The translations under genes were made by a program, and so were the position numbers. From Paraphoma chrysanthemicola (Eukaryota; Ascomycota; Dothideomycetes; Pleosporales; Phaeosphaeriaceae), in the NCBI GenBank assembly GCA_020744225.1, contig JAGMWG010000002.1:1550001-1614000 (forward strand): DNA of 64,000 bases, read 5' to 3'. Every line of letters begins with the position of its first letter. Position 1 is the stretch's first letter. The notes beneath the pieces were generated by a model. That model did no database searches, had not been told where the DNA came from, and was given only the letters and a program-made list of their open reading frames with translations. This document shows, in pieces, positions 11,954-23,623 of the stretch.

Positions 11954-13078
11954 ATGCCTCCCCGGTTACCCTTCCAGAGCCTCGCGCGATCGATCCCGTT
12001 TAGACCCACGCCTTCAGTCCAATGGCCTGCCCGGTCGACCGTTCGCTTCACAGCGTCGCAAATTCGACCGTATTCCGACTCGAAAGCAACCGGTACCAAC
12101 GATAGATCGGGGAGACTTGATGCGCAACCTGCAGACCATGTCTCTGAGGAGCAATCGAAGGTTTCCGAAGCCATGGGTAAATCAGGTCCCGACATGAGTC
12201 GTGGCACACCAGTGGAAGAGGTGAGGATTGTGATTTTGCCAGGCACAATGTGTATTGATCGTTGCGCAGATTGTAAAGGGAGACAAGGAAGCACAAGAGA
12301 AGCTACCAAAGGTCATGAAGGATAAGCTCAAGGCAGCAGGCAATGCTGCGCCAAAGGGATCCAGATCATATTCCACTATGACGACACGAACAGGAGGAGG
12401 AGATGAGCTTGATATGGGCCTTGTTGACGTCCAAACAATCACCAAGCAACCAGCAACACCTGGCCTCAAGTTTGAGATGCCGTCGCTACCGCTTCCAAAG
12501 GATGGACATGTCAAACACCGGTACGACCCGGTTGTAGAGCAGGTCACCAACCTGCTCATGCGACACGGTAAGAAGAGTGTAGCGCAGTCGGTGGGTTTAG
12601 CATCACCAGAGATGCGAGTGGAAGCTAACACGAGTCCTAGAATATGGCTCTGATTCTACAGCATCTGCGAACCTCACCAATCCCTACTATCAATCCAGCC
12701 AAGCCTCTCCTCCCGGGAGCGCCTCCACCGTCGCACCTGCCTCTTAATCCTGTACTGTACCTCACCCTTGCCATCGACTCAGTCGCGCCTCTCATGCGCA
12801 TCCGCAGTCAGAGGGGCGCTGCTGGAGGTGGTGTCGCGCTGCAGATTCCGGTCCCGCTTGGCCAGCGCCAAAGACGGCGGGCTGCGATACAATGGATTAT
12901 GGGCAATGCATCAAAAAGGAGAAATGTAGGTAGTGGGCGTGGGAGTTTTGCGCAGCGAATTGCTCAAGAATTGATTGCAGTGGTCGAGGGACGAAGCTCG
13001 ACCTGGGACAGGCGAAATGCCATCCACAAACTTGGCGTCGCTGCTCGGGCCAACATCGTCTTGCCAAAGAAGAGATAG
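11954..13078 (+). CDS. RSM7: Mitochondrial small-subunit ribosomal protein uS7m
   Basis: Exons 11954-12220, 12270-12590 and 12641-13078 give 341 residues. It is the head-domain protein of the mitochondrial 30S-type subunit that contacts rRNA near the tRNA exit path. The first ~60 residues (MPPRLPFQSLARSIPFRPT...) are Arg/Ser/Pro-rich without acids, as expected for a mitochondrial presequence. The S7 core starts at DPVVEQVTNLLMRHGKK and continues through NMALILQHLRTSP, a basic MRIRSQRGAAGGGVALQIP segment and the closing RNAIHKLGVAARANI. An in-frame ATG at 11906 was passed over because MPPRLP begins the presequence-like stretch. Two short introns; the second has a GTGGGT donor. Confidence 0.9.
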
Positions 13079-14046
13079 AGCCAGTGAGTCTTTGGGGGTG
13101 TGTAAGAGCATGTGTAAGATGTTTCGTTTTAAATAAACCAATGACATCAAAATGGCCAGTGCACCAGCACCTCTTCTGCTGTGCTGACAGTGCTGCTGAG
13201 TTGATGCTGAGACGTCACCGTTGGCTGTCGCATTGACTTCCGAGCTCCACCCGCATGCAGCGCGAAACCGGCACAGCCACAATTGGGTCCACAAGCCGCC
13301 AGACCTGACACGAGTATCATGTGATAGCCATTCTCGAACGAAAACTCGGGCAGCGCGACATGGTGACAGATTCAGAGACTCTCGATGCTGAGAGTACAAG
13401 ATAGAGCGTGCTTTGGTGAACCATGCTCCTCATTAGCGCCTGCTGATCCACGCGGAATACTCGACACTGGCAGCAGCGCGTGGCGGTCCAGCGATCATTC
13501 CTGCCAAGATCTGCCAAGCCCATTGAGGGGCTTTCGACCTCCATCACCTCTTACTACCGCGCGGACTAGATTCATGAACGTAACCTGTCGCGCTTACTTG
13601 TTCCTGAGCTGTTTTCCTGCGCTTTCCGCTCCGTCCCTCTTCCACATGTCGTTCACTGCCACCAACCTGCCCGGGACCACGTACTTTGACAGTGGTTAGA
13701 GCTCCAATTCGGGTCGGCCCGCCATCGCTTCAGCTCATTCTCTTTCGAATTGCTACCCCACAGTTTGCGTCCGCTACCCAGTTTTTATCACGCGCTCAAA
13801 CACTATCGTGCGAGCCGCACGACCCAAGTGACGAGGCCCCAGTGTCTGGACACATCCAGCATCGTCTCGCATACCTGCATGGACATGTGATGAGATACAA
13901 CTCGTAGCCTCCTCATTCACCAGACAATAGCCACCCTGCGACGGCTTCAAGCACGCTTCACTCGATATTGACTCACCCTCATACCCGTCTCTCAAACCAC
14001 GTTAGCACGCTACGAACTGCCATACGTGACCGCGCGTGAATTCACC
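13079..14046. other. Intergenic region, S7 / universal stress protein gene
   Basis: No gene is supported. The region probably holds the S7 terminator and a long 5' leader for the stress-protein gene, with many short CT-rich tracts between 13560 and 14000. Confidence 0.45.
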
Positions 14047-16103
14047 ATGTCGTCACTCGAGGCCGCAATTGACCAGGAGATGAAGGAGGTTCAGGCTCTT
14101 CTCGGAGCCAAGCCGAAGAGCCCAGGACGACGCGCCGATAGTCCTTCGATTTCACAGCGTGCGCAAAGCCCTGGCTCCGCGGCCTCGCCCATACGAAGCA
14201 TGCTCGATGTCGATAATAGCCACCGACGTAGCTCCAGCCGTGGCAGTACTGGCATCCCGTTCGCCATGCCTTCGTCCCCTCGTAGGGTCAACCCCGAATC
14301 AGCGTACAAGTTTGATATGCTGCCCTCGATCGACGCGCACGCCCTCCCAAAACGCGCTTCACAGGGTTACAAGGACCCAAAACCCCGAGCAATGTCCTCT
14401 GTGTACGGGACCTCGTCAGGTTTCCTCAGTGGAGGGGCCAGAGACCGGAACAACTCAGCAAGCGGCCCACTGGGGAGGTCCAAGTCTGGATCTCCAGGTC
14501 CACACAGATCTGCGTCTCCACGAAGTCATCCAACTAGCCCAATTGCTTCGGTTGCACCTAAATCCAACAGCACGCTGGGCACAGACGCAGCAAAGCCCAT
14601 TGATGGAGATACCGCAGACCGCAAGCTCTCAGCCGGTTCTGATGGAGGGGTGTCGAATCTACATAGTCGAAAAGCATCAGACCCCTCCGCTGGAACTGCC
14701 TCGGCGCCTGGTGGGGGAGTGCGACTGACGACCGATGACGACGGAGAAGATAGCGCTGCAGTTGAGAGTAGTGACAACGACTCTGACAGCTCAGATTGGG
14801 ACGATGGGAGCCCATGGGCTGTGAAGAAGAAAGAGCGTGGCCGCCGACGGACTAGGAAAGAATCAGGTGGTACCGATAGCATGGGCAGGGAGATCGTAAC
14901 AGCTAAGAGCTTGTTTGCGACAGCTGAACAGGAAGGTAACACTGCCCGTAGCTCCTACAGCTTTGCGATGAAGATGTGTTAACTCGCGAGCAGGAAGAGA
15001 TACCTCAGCCTCATATAAAGTTCGATCATTGCTGGAGCCAGCGATCAACATCACCGGCCCAAATGGCGAACGGATGACGAGGAAGAACTCCAGTGGTATT
15101 GTGCACCCGCACACTAGCTTCGATCAGGGGGGATCGGGGCTTTCGACACCTGTGCATTCCGATCATGAAGATAACATGGCCGAACTTAGATCAGCCCAGC
15201 AGCTCTCATTGAATATCAGTCCCATTCAGTCGAGCCCTGAGGCTCATCGCTGTGTACGACAAATTGTCAGGGGCGACTATAGCCAGTTTGCCGAGGACGC
15301 CCAGAAAGGTTTACGGCGACAGCGCGTGTATCTAGTCTCGACTGATCTCAGTGACGAGGCTGCGTACGCCCTTGAGTGGACAATTGGCACCGTGCTGCGA
15401 GACGGTGATACGCTTCTGGCTGTGTATGCGGTCGACGAGGAAACGGGAGTTGCAACTACCGATGCCTCAGGAGCACCGGTCGCCCAAGCGATTACTGGAA
15501 GACAGGAATCGGATCATCTTATGAGGACTCTTTCCAACCACGACGGCCTGCCGTCCAGTCGATCAGGCGGATCGCCCTCACCGTTGGCAAATTCGATCAT
15601 GTTCACGGAAGCAGACGTGAAAGCAATGGGCAAAGCCGAAAAGGAGAGATACCAGGCGTGTGTGGAAGTATCCGATCGATGTGTCAAGCTGCTCAGGAAA
15701 ACTCGACTTCAAGTCCGTGCCGTCGTTGAGGTGTTTCATTGCAAAAGCCCTAAGCACATGATTACCGAAGTAGTGAGTGTCAAACTCTTTCAGTGCTAGA
15801 ATACGCAACTGACAAATCTGCCAGATTGACTTCCTTGAGCCGACGCTGGTAATCCTGGGTTCTCGCGGTCGCAACGCGCTGAAAGGGTAAGTCTGACCAT
15901 GAAATGTGAACTTGCATAATGTTGATTGTGGCAGTGTTTTGCTTGGCTCTTTCTCCAACTACCTGGTTACCAAGTCTTCGGTGCCGGTTATGGTTGCAAG
16001 AAAGCGACTCCGGAAACACAGCAAGTACAAACGGCAAAACGTCCGAATGTCTAATGTTCTCGCCAATCCGAATGACAGGCTGGCGAACGCTAAGATTGAT
16101 TGA
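14047..16103 (+). CDS. Universal stress protein (UspA) domain protein with long disordered N-terminus
   Basis: Exons 14047-14935, 14994-15772, 15825-15886 and 15935-16103 give 632 residues. The first ~320 residues are Ser/Pro/Gly-rich with repeated SPxR and RxxS sites (probable phosphorylation targets), a run of Asp/Ser near residue 250, and a basic KKKERGRRRTRK patch. After YKVRSLLEPAINITGPNGE comes the Usp domain. RVYLVSTDLSDEAAYALEWT is strand 1 and helix 1. FLEPTLVILGSRGRNALKG is the G-x-R-G-x nucleotide loop, and VLLGSFSNYLVTKSSVPVMVA ends the fold. The glycine-rich loop suggests an ATP-binding subtype. The ligand and role are unknown. The start was chosen at 14047 (CACCATGTC context); 14026 is an in-frame alternative. 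An insert of ~60 Ser-rich residues sits inside the domain before the second half. Confidence 0.85.
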
Positions 16104-16992
16104 GATGTTTGTATGGAGATTTGTCAGTGTGTTTCGGTGGTTTTGCAGCAAGAGGTTGAACGGGTTCTCCCAATGGGCTCCATCGGGTTTTTGCGAAACA
16201 CTTCCAGTTTGGCAGGTTAGGAATCATGCTTGGCTTCGTTCAGATGACAGTTTGGGTATGTTTCCTCGCGTACCAGCATCTCTGCTCTCGACTAGGTTTT
16301 CCATCCACTGCTGGATGGCTATTTTTATGTCGGGGTTATCTCTTGCAAAGAATGCGTCAGAATATATTTTCGGTGCCAACGGTCGGCACTTTAGCCCTAA
16401 ACCTTTCCACAAGATCACGTCTTCCTTCTAGCAGCTGTTGTGGTGACCAAGACTTGATTTAGCTGCTGACGAGAGGGCTCATTGGTTCCCAGTTGAAATT
16501 GAAGGGGTTGTGCAGCCAACTTTGCTTTTTGCTTCGAGAAGTTCTAGCGCGCTTCAGGTCAAGCCATACAAAGATAGCGACATTGACGAGATGCACGTTT
16601 CATCCTGTACATTCCTTCTTCTTGAGGGCCATGGCTTACTGCTCTTCCGATGAGATTCAAACGTCATTAGCGCAGATGCAGCGGCCCGAGCTCCACACCT
16701 CCCGCGCCTTTTCCACCACACGGCTCACAAGCTCCCACCCCGCACGGACAGCGCCCGTGGAGTTTTTGTGGCGCCCCTAGCCTGACAGTAAACGATCATG
16801 CAGTTCAGGCTACCTCTCAGCCCAGAAAATGTCCGGAATGTGGGCGGGTGCAAACGGCGCCATGCTGGGCGACGGCCCAGGATCATCTCGGGAGGGGTAT
16901 GTATAACATTTGAGGCCCTGGGAGACTTACCGAGGCGGTAGTCTGGCCTTCGTCACTCTTCTGTCGTCCCTTCAAACTGTACGAGTTCTACC
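16104..16992. other. Intergenic region upstream of the HET gene
   Basis: No supported gene. Close to the HET start, a weak TATA-like tatgtataac (about 16899) and a short CT-rich stretch before 16993 suggest its promoter. Confidence 0.45.
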
Positions 16993-19251
16993 ATGTTGTT
17001 TCCAATGTCTTTACCTACTACTCAGTACTTCTCTCGTTTCGGGCAGTGTGAGTTTCTGGAGATAGACGAAGATGAACTGGACACTTCAAACCTCCACGCA
17101 CGTTTCGTCAGATCTCCAACCAAAGAGATCCTGCTCTCCAATCATCGTCGTTTCAGTCCGTCCCTTTCAGATGCGAATATCGACGCGAAGACGCTGCTGC
17201 TTGACCTCGGCCGCCTTGCCCCTTCGGTCGCAAAGGACTTTGTTCAAAAGGAACATGCAGAAGCCTCGGTTCCCTTACGGCTCCTGAACGACCTCGAATT
17301 TCAAGGCGAAGAAGATGGATACATTGCCATGAGCTACTGCTGGAAAAAGGCTACTGCAGACACACCAAGAAGAGTCATCACACCACTTGGAGCTTTGCCG
17401 TTTGGGTGGACCACCGAGGTCGAACAATTTCCATTGCCCACCAGTAGTGCAATCTTCCAAGCTGTGCTGCGGGAACGCAAAGTAGGTGAAGGTCTCTGGT
17501 TCGATCAAGTGTGCATCAATCAGGATGATGATGCCGAGAGGATTGCATCGCTGGGGGCTGTTGACACGATCTACAAGAACGCGCGAACGGTGGTGGTAGC
17601 GCTAGACGACATTGTCATTGTACCAGAGGAGGAGCAGTTCCTAAGATACTACGTCGAGCAGTACAGCTACTCCGAACTTCCTCCATACCAACAACCGAAT
17701 GCCGGTCTCTCTCCGCCCCTGATGCACCAGCATCCAATATTATTATCCTTCCTCGAGCGAGTGCTGAGTTCAGCCTGGTTCGAACGAGCCTGGTGTTCAC
17801 ATGAAATGAGACTGGGTCGGGCTCATGTCTTCATATTGCCCTGCTACACACAATACGAGGATGAGGTACGGACCATCGTGCGCTTCACTGGTGCATTCTT
17901 CCTCCATCTGCTATTCCTTGCGATGGAAGTCATTGCAACACTGCCCACGCAGCACCACAAGATCCGCTCGTTGCACGAGTTCTTCCTCAACAAAGTGACT
18001 GCGAATACAACACATTGCGTGTCTATGCACCGGCCGGATACACCCCAAAGTACCCTCTCAGAGCGCAAGCCTCTAGTTTCCATGATCGCAGAGATATTCC
18101 GGTTGCAAGCCGGTGGCAACCCGCGACTCCCAGAATACCTACGGCGATTAGATGCAAATCGTGATAAGATGGGCATAGTATTGAACGCATCTGGGCTGCC
18201 TCTAGCACTAACCTCGACCAATGCCTTCTCGCGGCCGAACATCGAAGACGAGTGTCTTCGTTCACTCTTGCTCGTTGGCTTGGCTGCCCGCGATCCCGCA
18301 TCGCTCTGCACGACCGGGACGCCGTTACGACTACACGATGGGTCTATCTCATGGCTAAGCCGGCCAACTGTGTTGGATGTTGGCGCAAACAAACCAGCTC
18401 CTTTGCGATGGCCAAAGAGCGCAACACAAATTACGCAAAGCTCAGACGGTCGAGCCGAGTTCGCCCAATTAGACCTCATCTTCCTCGACCTTCCACACCG
18501 CACGCATGCGAATCCACAATTCCCAGCCCAGGTCGCGCGTGCTCGGACACTCGTAGACACTTGCATACACTACCGACTTGACGGGTCAACACTCTGGAAC
18601 CACTGGCAAACTCCAGGGCATGCACGCGCACTGACAATGCGAAACATCTTCATTCAAACACTTGCCTGTATATTCGATTGCGGCTCACAGTGGCTGCACG
18701 ATAATTCATTGAGCACTTCGACCCCTGGCTCTACCACTCTCGATCCGCACACAATTGAGATGCTACTTAATCCGCATCTCATCATCCAAAACTACATTCT
18801 CCTCCCTGAGGGCCAGGCGGCTCTATCTACTCTTCTAATCCTTGTATCAACACTTATCACATCTGGCATTCCCTGGGCATCGGGCGCTTCAGAGCGCAAC
18901 TACGGCCCTTTGATCATTACCGCACCCACTTCTTCCCTGAACTTCGATCACGCCGTCGCGCGACATGCATACGGCGGTAAAGCCATCATCTTTGCACCAT
19001 TCGAGCACTCCAAGACACTTCTCATCGCCGTGCCCGGCGCTATCAAAGATGCACAATATGAGAATTTGGCGCGTGGCTGGATCTTAACGAGTATGAATCC
19101 TTTTACAGGAAGTCCGAAACAGACTGTTAGCTGGACTTTGCAGTCCAAGGGCGTTGTATTTGGGGATCGGACTTTCAAGGCTATATTGGAAGGGTGTGGG
19201 GAGATGGATGTACGAAATCATCGTGTATATGGACCGTCTGTTGTACGTTGA
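16993..19251 (+). CDS. HET (heterokaryon incompatibility) domain protein
   Basis: A single exon of 752 codons. The HET domain lies at about residues 105-275: YIAMSYCWKK (motif 1), then GEGLWFDQVCINQDDDAERI (motif 2) and the following VDTIYKNARTVVVALDD (motif 3), then WFERAWCSHEMRLGRAHVF. These three blocks define the family whose members trigger programmed cell death on non-self fusion or act in related allorecognition. The C-terminal ~450 residues have no recognisable domain; no NACHT, ankyrin or WD repeats are present. A start at 17008 (MSLPTT) is equally possible. It is intact, with no stop or frameshift, so it is not an obviously decayed allele. The partner gene and specificity are unknown. 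Confidence 0.9.
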   Translation: MLFPMSLPTTQYFSRFGQCEFLEIDEDELDTSNLHARFVRSPTKEILLSNHRRFSPSLSDANIDAKTLLLDLGRLAPSVAKDFVQKEHAEASVPLRLLNDLEFQGEEDGYIAMSYCWKKATADTPRRVITPLGALPFGWTTEVEQFPLPTSSAIFQAVLRERKVGEGLWFDQVCINQDDDAERIASLGAVDTIYKNARTVVVALDDIVIVPEEEQFLRYYVEQYSYSELPPYQQPNAGLSPPLMHQHPILLSFLERVLSSAWFERAWCSHEMRLGRAHVFILPCYTQYEDEVRTIVRFTGAFFLHLLFLAMEVIATLPTQHHKIRSLHEFFLNKVTANTTHCVSMHRPDTPQSTLSERKPLVSMIAEIFRLQAGGNPRLPEYLRRLDANRDKMGIVLNASGLPLALTSTNAFSRPNIEDECLRSLLLVGLAARDPASLCTTGTPLRLHDGSISWLSRPTVLDVGANKPAPLRWPKSATQITQSSDGRAEFAQLDLIFLDLPHRTHANPQFPAQVARARTLVDTCIHYRLDGSTLWNHWQTPGHARALTMRNIFIQTLACIFDCGSQWLHDNSLSTSTPGSTTLDPHTIEMLLNPHLIIQNYILLPEGQAALSTLLILVSTLITSGIPWASGASERNYGPLIITAPTSSLNFDHAVARHAYGGKAIIFAPFEHSKTLLIAVPGAIKDAQYENLARGWILTSMNPFTGSPKQTVSWTLQSKGVVFGDRTFKAILEGCGEMDVRNHRVYGPSVVR

Positions 19252-20169
19252 GCTGGGCAATTATGTGCATTATGCATTGGTGTATCTATGTATGGGATCA
19301 TGGGAATTTCTTTGGGAAGCATGGAGAGCAATGAGACGAAATTGTATAGGGTATCTTTGCTCATCACTCGAAAAGTACTGGTTACTTTCACGCATACTAT
19401 TAAACACTTTTGTCGATACTCAATGCTCATCATCTTTGATGTCAAGACTCCCATCGTGATCTACTTCGTCAAACAAAGAGCTTGTGAATATGCCCAACTG
19501 ACCCAGACCCCAATACAGCACATGATGTAAGAAGCCACGTGCCTGAACCCAATCACCATTGCTTTTCCGGCTCTTTTCTTCCGGCTTGCTACCCCTCGAT
19601 CTTTCCATCTTCGATCCCTCGTGGCAAAACAAAAGCAAGTCCTTCCTCCAACAAGACCCTTACCATACGAGAACGCCCGTTTCACATCCTTCCACAGCTC
19701 TTCTCCCGCCTTCCTCGCATCCATCCTTCAGCATTGCTTTTTGCCCTCAGATCGATATGCAACCATCGATCTAACCAGCCCATGTCACTGCAACAGCGTC
19801 TATGCTCGCCCCAACCCAACAGCTCGTGTAAGCAGGGGCACGGTGAGGGGGGTGTTTCAAATCCTTCCACGGCTTTTCTTTTGTGCTTCCATGGAATTGC
19901 CAAGTTTAGATATCGGGACTTTGGTTTGAGTGTATTGCTTTTTGTTTGGGGCCACGAGGTTAGAGGAAGGAGTCCTGCGGATGTTGCAGTACTACAAGGC
20001 TGAGACGAAGCGTGGTTGGCGCGTGGCGGAAGAAGGAACAGCCTTGGAACGTCGCGTGGTCAAGAGGGTGGAACAGTACAGCAGTATGGAAACATCAAAC
20101 ATGAGCACGATAATGCTTCTTTAATTTTCCGGTGCCTCATCAACTATGTCATGGCCCGCACTGGGCTGA
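19252..20169. other. Intergenic region between convergent HET and SLY1 genes
   Basis: About 0.9 kb between two 3' ends. Short frames on both strands (up to 154 codons) overlap each other and lack family features, so I see no gene here. Confidence 0.5.
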
Positions 20170-22519
20170 CTACGTACTCTCCTTGCCCAGCTGGGCAAGA
20201 TCTTTGGTCACGAATTCTGTCGCAGAGTACAGTGCCGTACTACCATACACGATACGCCTCTTCTGGCCCGTGCCCGCAGCGCCATGACTCGCGCTCGTCC
20301 GCTTCGCCCATTCTTGCAAGTTGCCGTACTCGTCCATAGACCCGCCCCCGACAGTGAAAACAATGGCTTCGCTGAACCCTTGCCTCCGCTGGCCGAATGT
20401 GGCGTCAATGCCTCGTCCGACTGTGCTTTGTTGGTTGCGCGTCTGGCTCGCAGGTGGGATCGTCCCTCGCGCATTGGCTGACCGAGGATCGAAATAGAGG
20501 TAGCTTTCTGTCTTGCTGATGGCACTTGATGATGCATTTTGAGGGTCCATAAGCGACTCGGTGATCTTAGTGAGAGTGAGGTCGGTGTTGGTGGGTAAGA
20601 AGTTTTTGATGCCGGATAGTACGCCCTCAAAGTTCGCGCCGAGACCTGCCTCCTTGAAACGGTCGGTCACGCGTGAAAGGCTGGAGAAGCCGCCGAAAAG
20701 TTGTGATGTACTCTGTGCGGGCTGTGTGGGTGCGGAGGAAATCATTGTCATCCGTGTGAGCTGGCGCACAGTCTTCACATATTTGATTGCCGTTGTGTCC
20801 GCACCAGCGGCATCGAGTGCTTGTGTGAAGCTGTCCAGATCACCGCGCGAGAGCTCCTGCTCAGTGGTAAGGTACCATTGAAGGAACAGTCTTAGCTTGT
20901 CAAGGGGTTCGCTGCCCTTGTCAGAGTCTTTGATCAGATCAAGGATCTGCGCCTTGGTCTGCTTTGTGAGCTCTTCCTCCAACTGGAAGTAAAAATCAAT
21001 TTTGCGATCTGTGAAAGTCAGTAGAAGCAACGCCGTTCACTGCAGCCAAGCTTACTCTTGATGCCTTCCATGACAGCTTCGAGAATGTTCATGTGCATCT
21101 GAAATATAATTAGCTAAATCCAGCAATTTCGAAGCTTGCGTCATACCTCAATCGTAGCCTTCCTTTCCCGCAACTCGGGCAATAATGCCATGGCTCCCTT
21201 CAGGTGAGCTGCGAACTGGTTGCTCTCGCCTGATAAATCGTCTATCGACGATGTGCCCGTCTTCTTTGTAACACTATCTGCGTCCTCCTGGTACTTGTTC
21301 CATTCGGTCGTCACATCGTCGGCGACGCTGGGGAAAGGCAGTGACGCATTTCGTGCCCAGAAGTAGTCGGATGCTGTGAGATCGTACGATTGCTTCTTTA
21401 CGCCCTTCTCTGGATGGTCTTTGTCAACTGGTACAGACATGCTAATCTTATTCAGGTTAAAGTCTAGCACATCGTACACCAGACTTTGGTAGATCCAAGA
21501 ATGACTGAACATTGGCACCAAGTCAACATTGCGGTCCACAATGACAAGAACCGGCCGTGATGAGACTGTAGACGACTTCTGGTCTGAGAAGAGGTTGGTC
21601 TTCGAGTTCAGGATGTGGTCGCGCAGTTTTCTGTCCAGTTTCGCACTAATGTCTTCTGCCGCTCCGCCCTTTGGACATCGGATGATGGGGACCACGCCCA
21701 TAGTGACGACTACGGAGAAGAGCCCAGACACGATTCGGTCCATGACGCTGTCTAATTCCTGGTCTGGTGTCTGCCCGCTGTTCAAGGTATGGTATGCGCC
21801 CTTCATGTTCAGGTGGAACAGGTCTGGTTCTGAGACGACGAAGTTAAGGTACTGGTCATAGACTTGCGCGAGATGCTCGGCCGTTCCCGAGGCCACTGTC
21901 TGTGCGCCGAAGTCTTCGAGGAGAGGTCGGGGTATGCTCGAGAGGAAGTTCACGTATGCGGGGCCTGCATTGAACCGTTAGAAGCGAGTGGACGAGGTGC
22001 GGTCTGGCAAGACGTACTGTAAAGGCCGCGCGAGAGGTCGGAGGTTATGATTTGGAGGTTCTGTGTAGTCGGCTCGACGAGGTATATGACGGGGACCTGT
22101 GGATGGTCAGATACGGTCTCCTCCCTCATTCTCTCCCAGAACATGCCACCTACATCAGGAATCAAGTGTCGTGTCGTGCCGATGTTTAAGTGTATTGTGA
22201 CCTGGGCGTATTCTCAGCACAGTGTTTCTACCACACAAGGGCTTCCGTACGCCTGAGCCCCTTAGATCGTTCACTCTGAGGACGGAGCTTATGACGTCTC
22301 GGCCCATCTCGTCAAACACCAGCACCTTCCACACTGCGCCGTCGGCGGAGGGGTTCGCTGGCGTGGCATTCGGCTCATCTTGGACGTCAATGTCGGTCAC
22401 GGGGGCATTGAGGTTCAGTATGCGCTTTATGCTTGCTGCGAAAAACACATATCAGCGACCTGTGCTCCAGAATGTAGGCATACGCTACCTATTTGCTTGT
22501 CCCGCAGTGTGACGGCCAT
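20170..22519 (-). CDS. SLY1: Sec1/Munc18-family protein SLY1 (ER-Golgi SNARE regulator)
   Basis: Six exons: 22519-22489, 22435-22251, 22201-22018, 21964-21147, 21098-21056 and 21008-20170, giving 699 residues, close to other SLY1 proteins. It binds the syntaxin Sed5 and licenses SNARE assembly in ER-Golgi traffic. Visible family landmarks are MAVTLRDKQIASIKRILNLN at the start, VLVFDEMGRDVISSVLRVND, VPVIYLVEPTTQNLQIITSD, IIRCPKGGAAEDISAKLDRK (a SLY1-type segment) and RPVLVIVDRNVDLVPMFSHS, with KNRKIDFYFQLEEELTKQ in the domain-3 helices. The closing YGSTALYSATEFVTKDLAQLG is typical. The 31-nt first exon and 43-nt fifth exon are supported by exact reading-frame joins. It is divergent from the PNUTS-like gene across a 1.1-kb promoter region. 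Confidence 0.95.
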
Positions 22520-23623
22520 GGCGACGTGAATACTAGCTGGCACCCGCCGATGTGCAGGCTACCTCATGCGCAGATGTGAGAGGCGAGAGTAACGACCACG
22601 GCAAACTGGAAGCGAAAAGACACTGTGGCTTGTCTGCCTGCGCGCGCACTCACGGCGTCGTCACTTTGGTGATGCTCGAGCTAGCCTGTGCCAGCCCGCG
22701 ACCAGACGGGGCCTAGCGCGGCTTGCTGCTTGGCGCGCGCGCCCAAAGTAAAAGGCCCTCGCCTCCCTGCCTCCGCTTCCCTCCAAAACACGACCCTCAC
22801 TCGCGCCCTTCAACCCTTCTTCCCTCACTCCTCCCATGCTACTTCTTCGTGAACTCTCGCCCACCTAATAAGGGCTTCTGTTTCTGAGGCTAGATTCGCT
22901 TTCGAGTCCCTGCTTTGGTGGAAGTGTGCGCTCAGGCTGGCGGCGGTGTTTGTCGAGAGATTTGCAGCTGAGGGAGGGCAGAGTGACAGTCAACGCAGCT
23001 TTTTCTACTAATTCAGCCCTTCGCCGGCTCCAGCGGGATATCATATCGCATCAAGGGCCTGGCCGCTCTCTCGCGCAGGCAAGAGGCAGCTCTTCGCACG
23101 CAGCTACCCGCCGTGTCTCAAGCGGACCTTCTGACTGCGTGTTGTGTGCATTTGGGTGCGCAAACGTCGAGTGACGCATCAGCAGTGCTCCTGTCGCAAT
23201 AATTCGCGAGGCTGCGTGCCGCCCTCTTAAAGCCAAAGCTACATTTGCGTGGACTGGGGAGCATCGCGACATTGCGCGCGCAGGGACACGAACGCTGCGA
23301 GTGCGGCCAGCATCCGATCTGCTGTCACAGGCGCTCTCACCAAGATTCCGAGGGACCCGCGACTGTCTGGGGCGCCCTCTGCACCCAAAGACTCAGCACC
23401 ACGGCACTACAGCTCGAACCGGCCTTTTTACCGGCCATTCTTGCACTTTCACATTTCCGAAACCGGCACTTCATCATCCCTGTGTTCTGCGCCAGTCCTG
23501 TTTGGCGCTTAGTGCTTTCTGCATTGTCGCATAATTGTCGTTTGCTGGCCACGCTCTTGTGCGTCAGCCGACCAATCAGGCAGCCCAGCCCACTGCTGAG
23601 TAAACCATTCACAAGCCCACACC
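22520..23623. other. Divergent promoter region, SLY1 / PNUTS-like gene
   Basis: A GC-rich 1.1 kb with no supported gene; the small frames carry no motifs. I saw no clear TATA box on either side, as is common for housekeeping genes. Confidence 0.45.

Noticed and set aside
22880..22920. TTCGAGTCCC resembling a tRNA B box
   Set aside because: No acceptor stem or anticodon arm can be folded around it; no tRNA was seen elsewhere.
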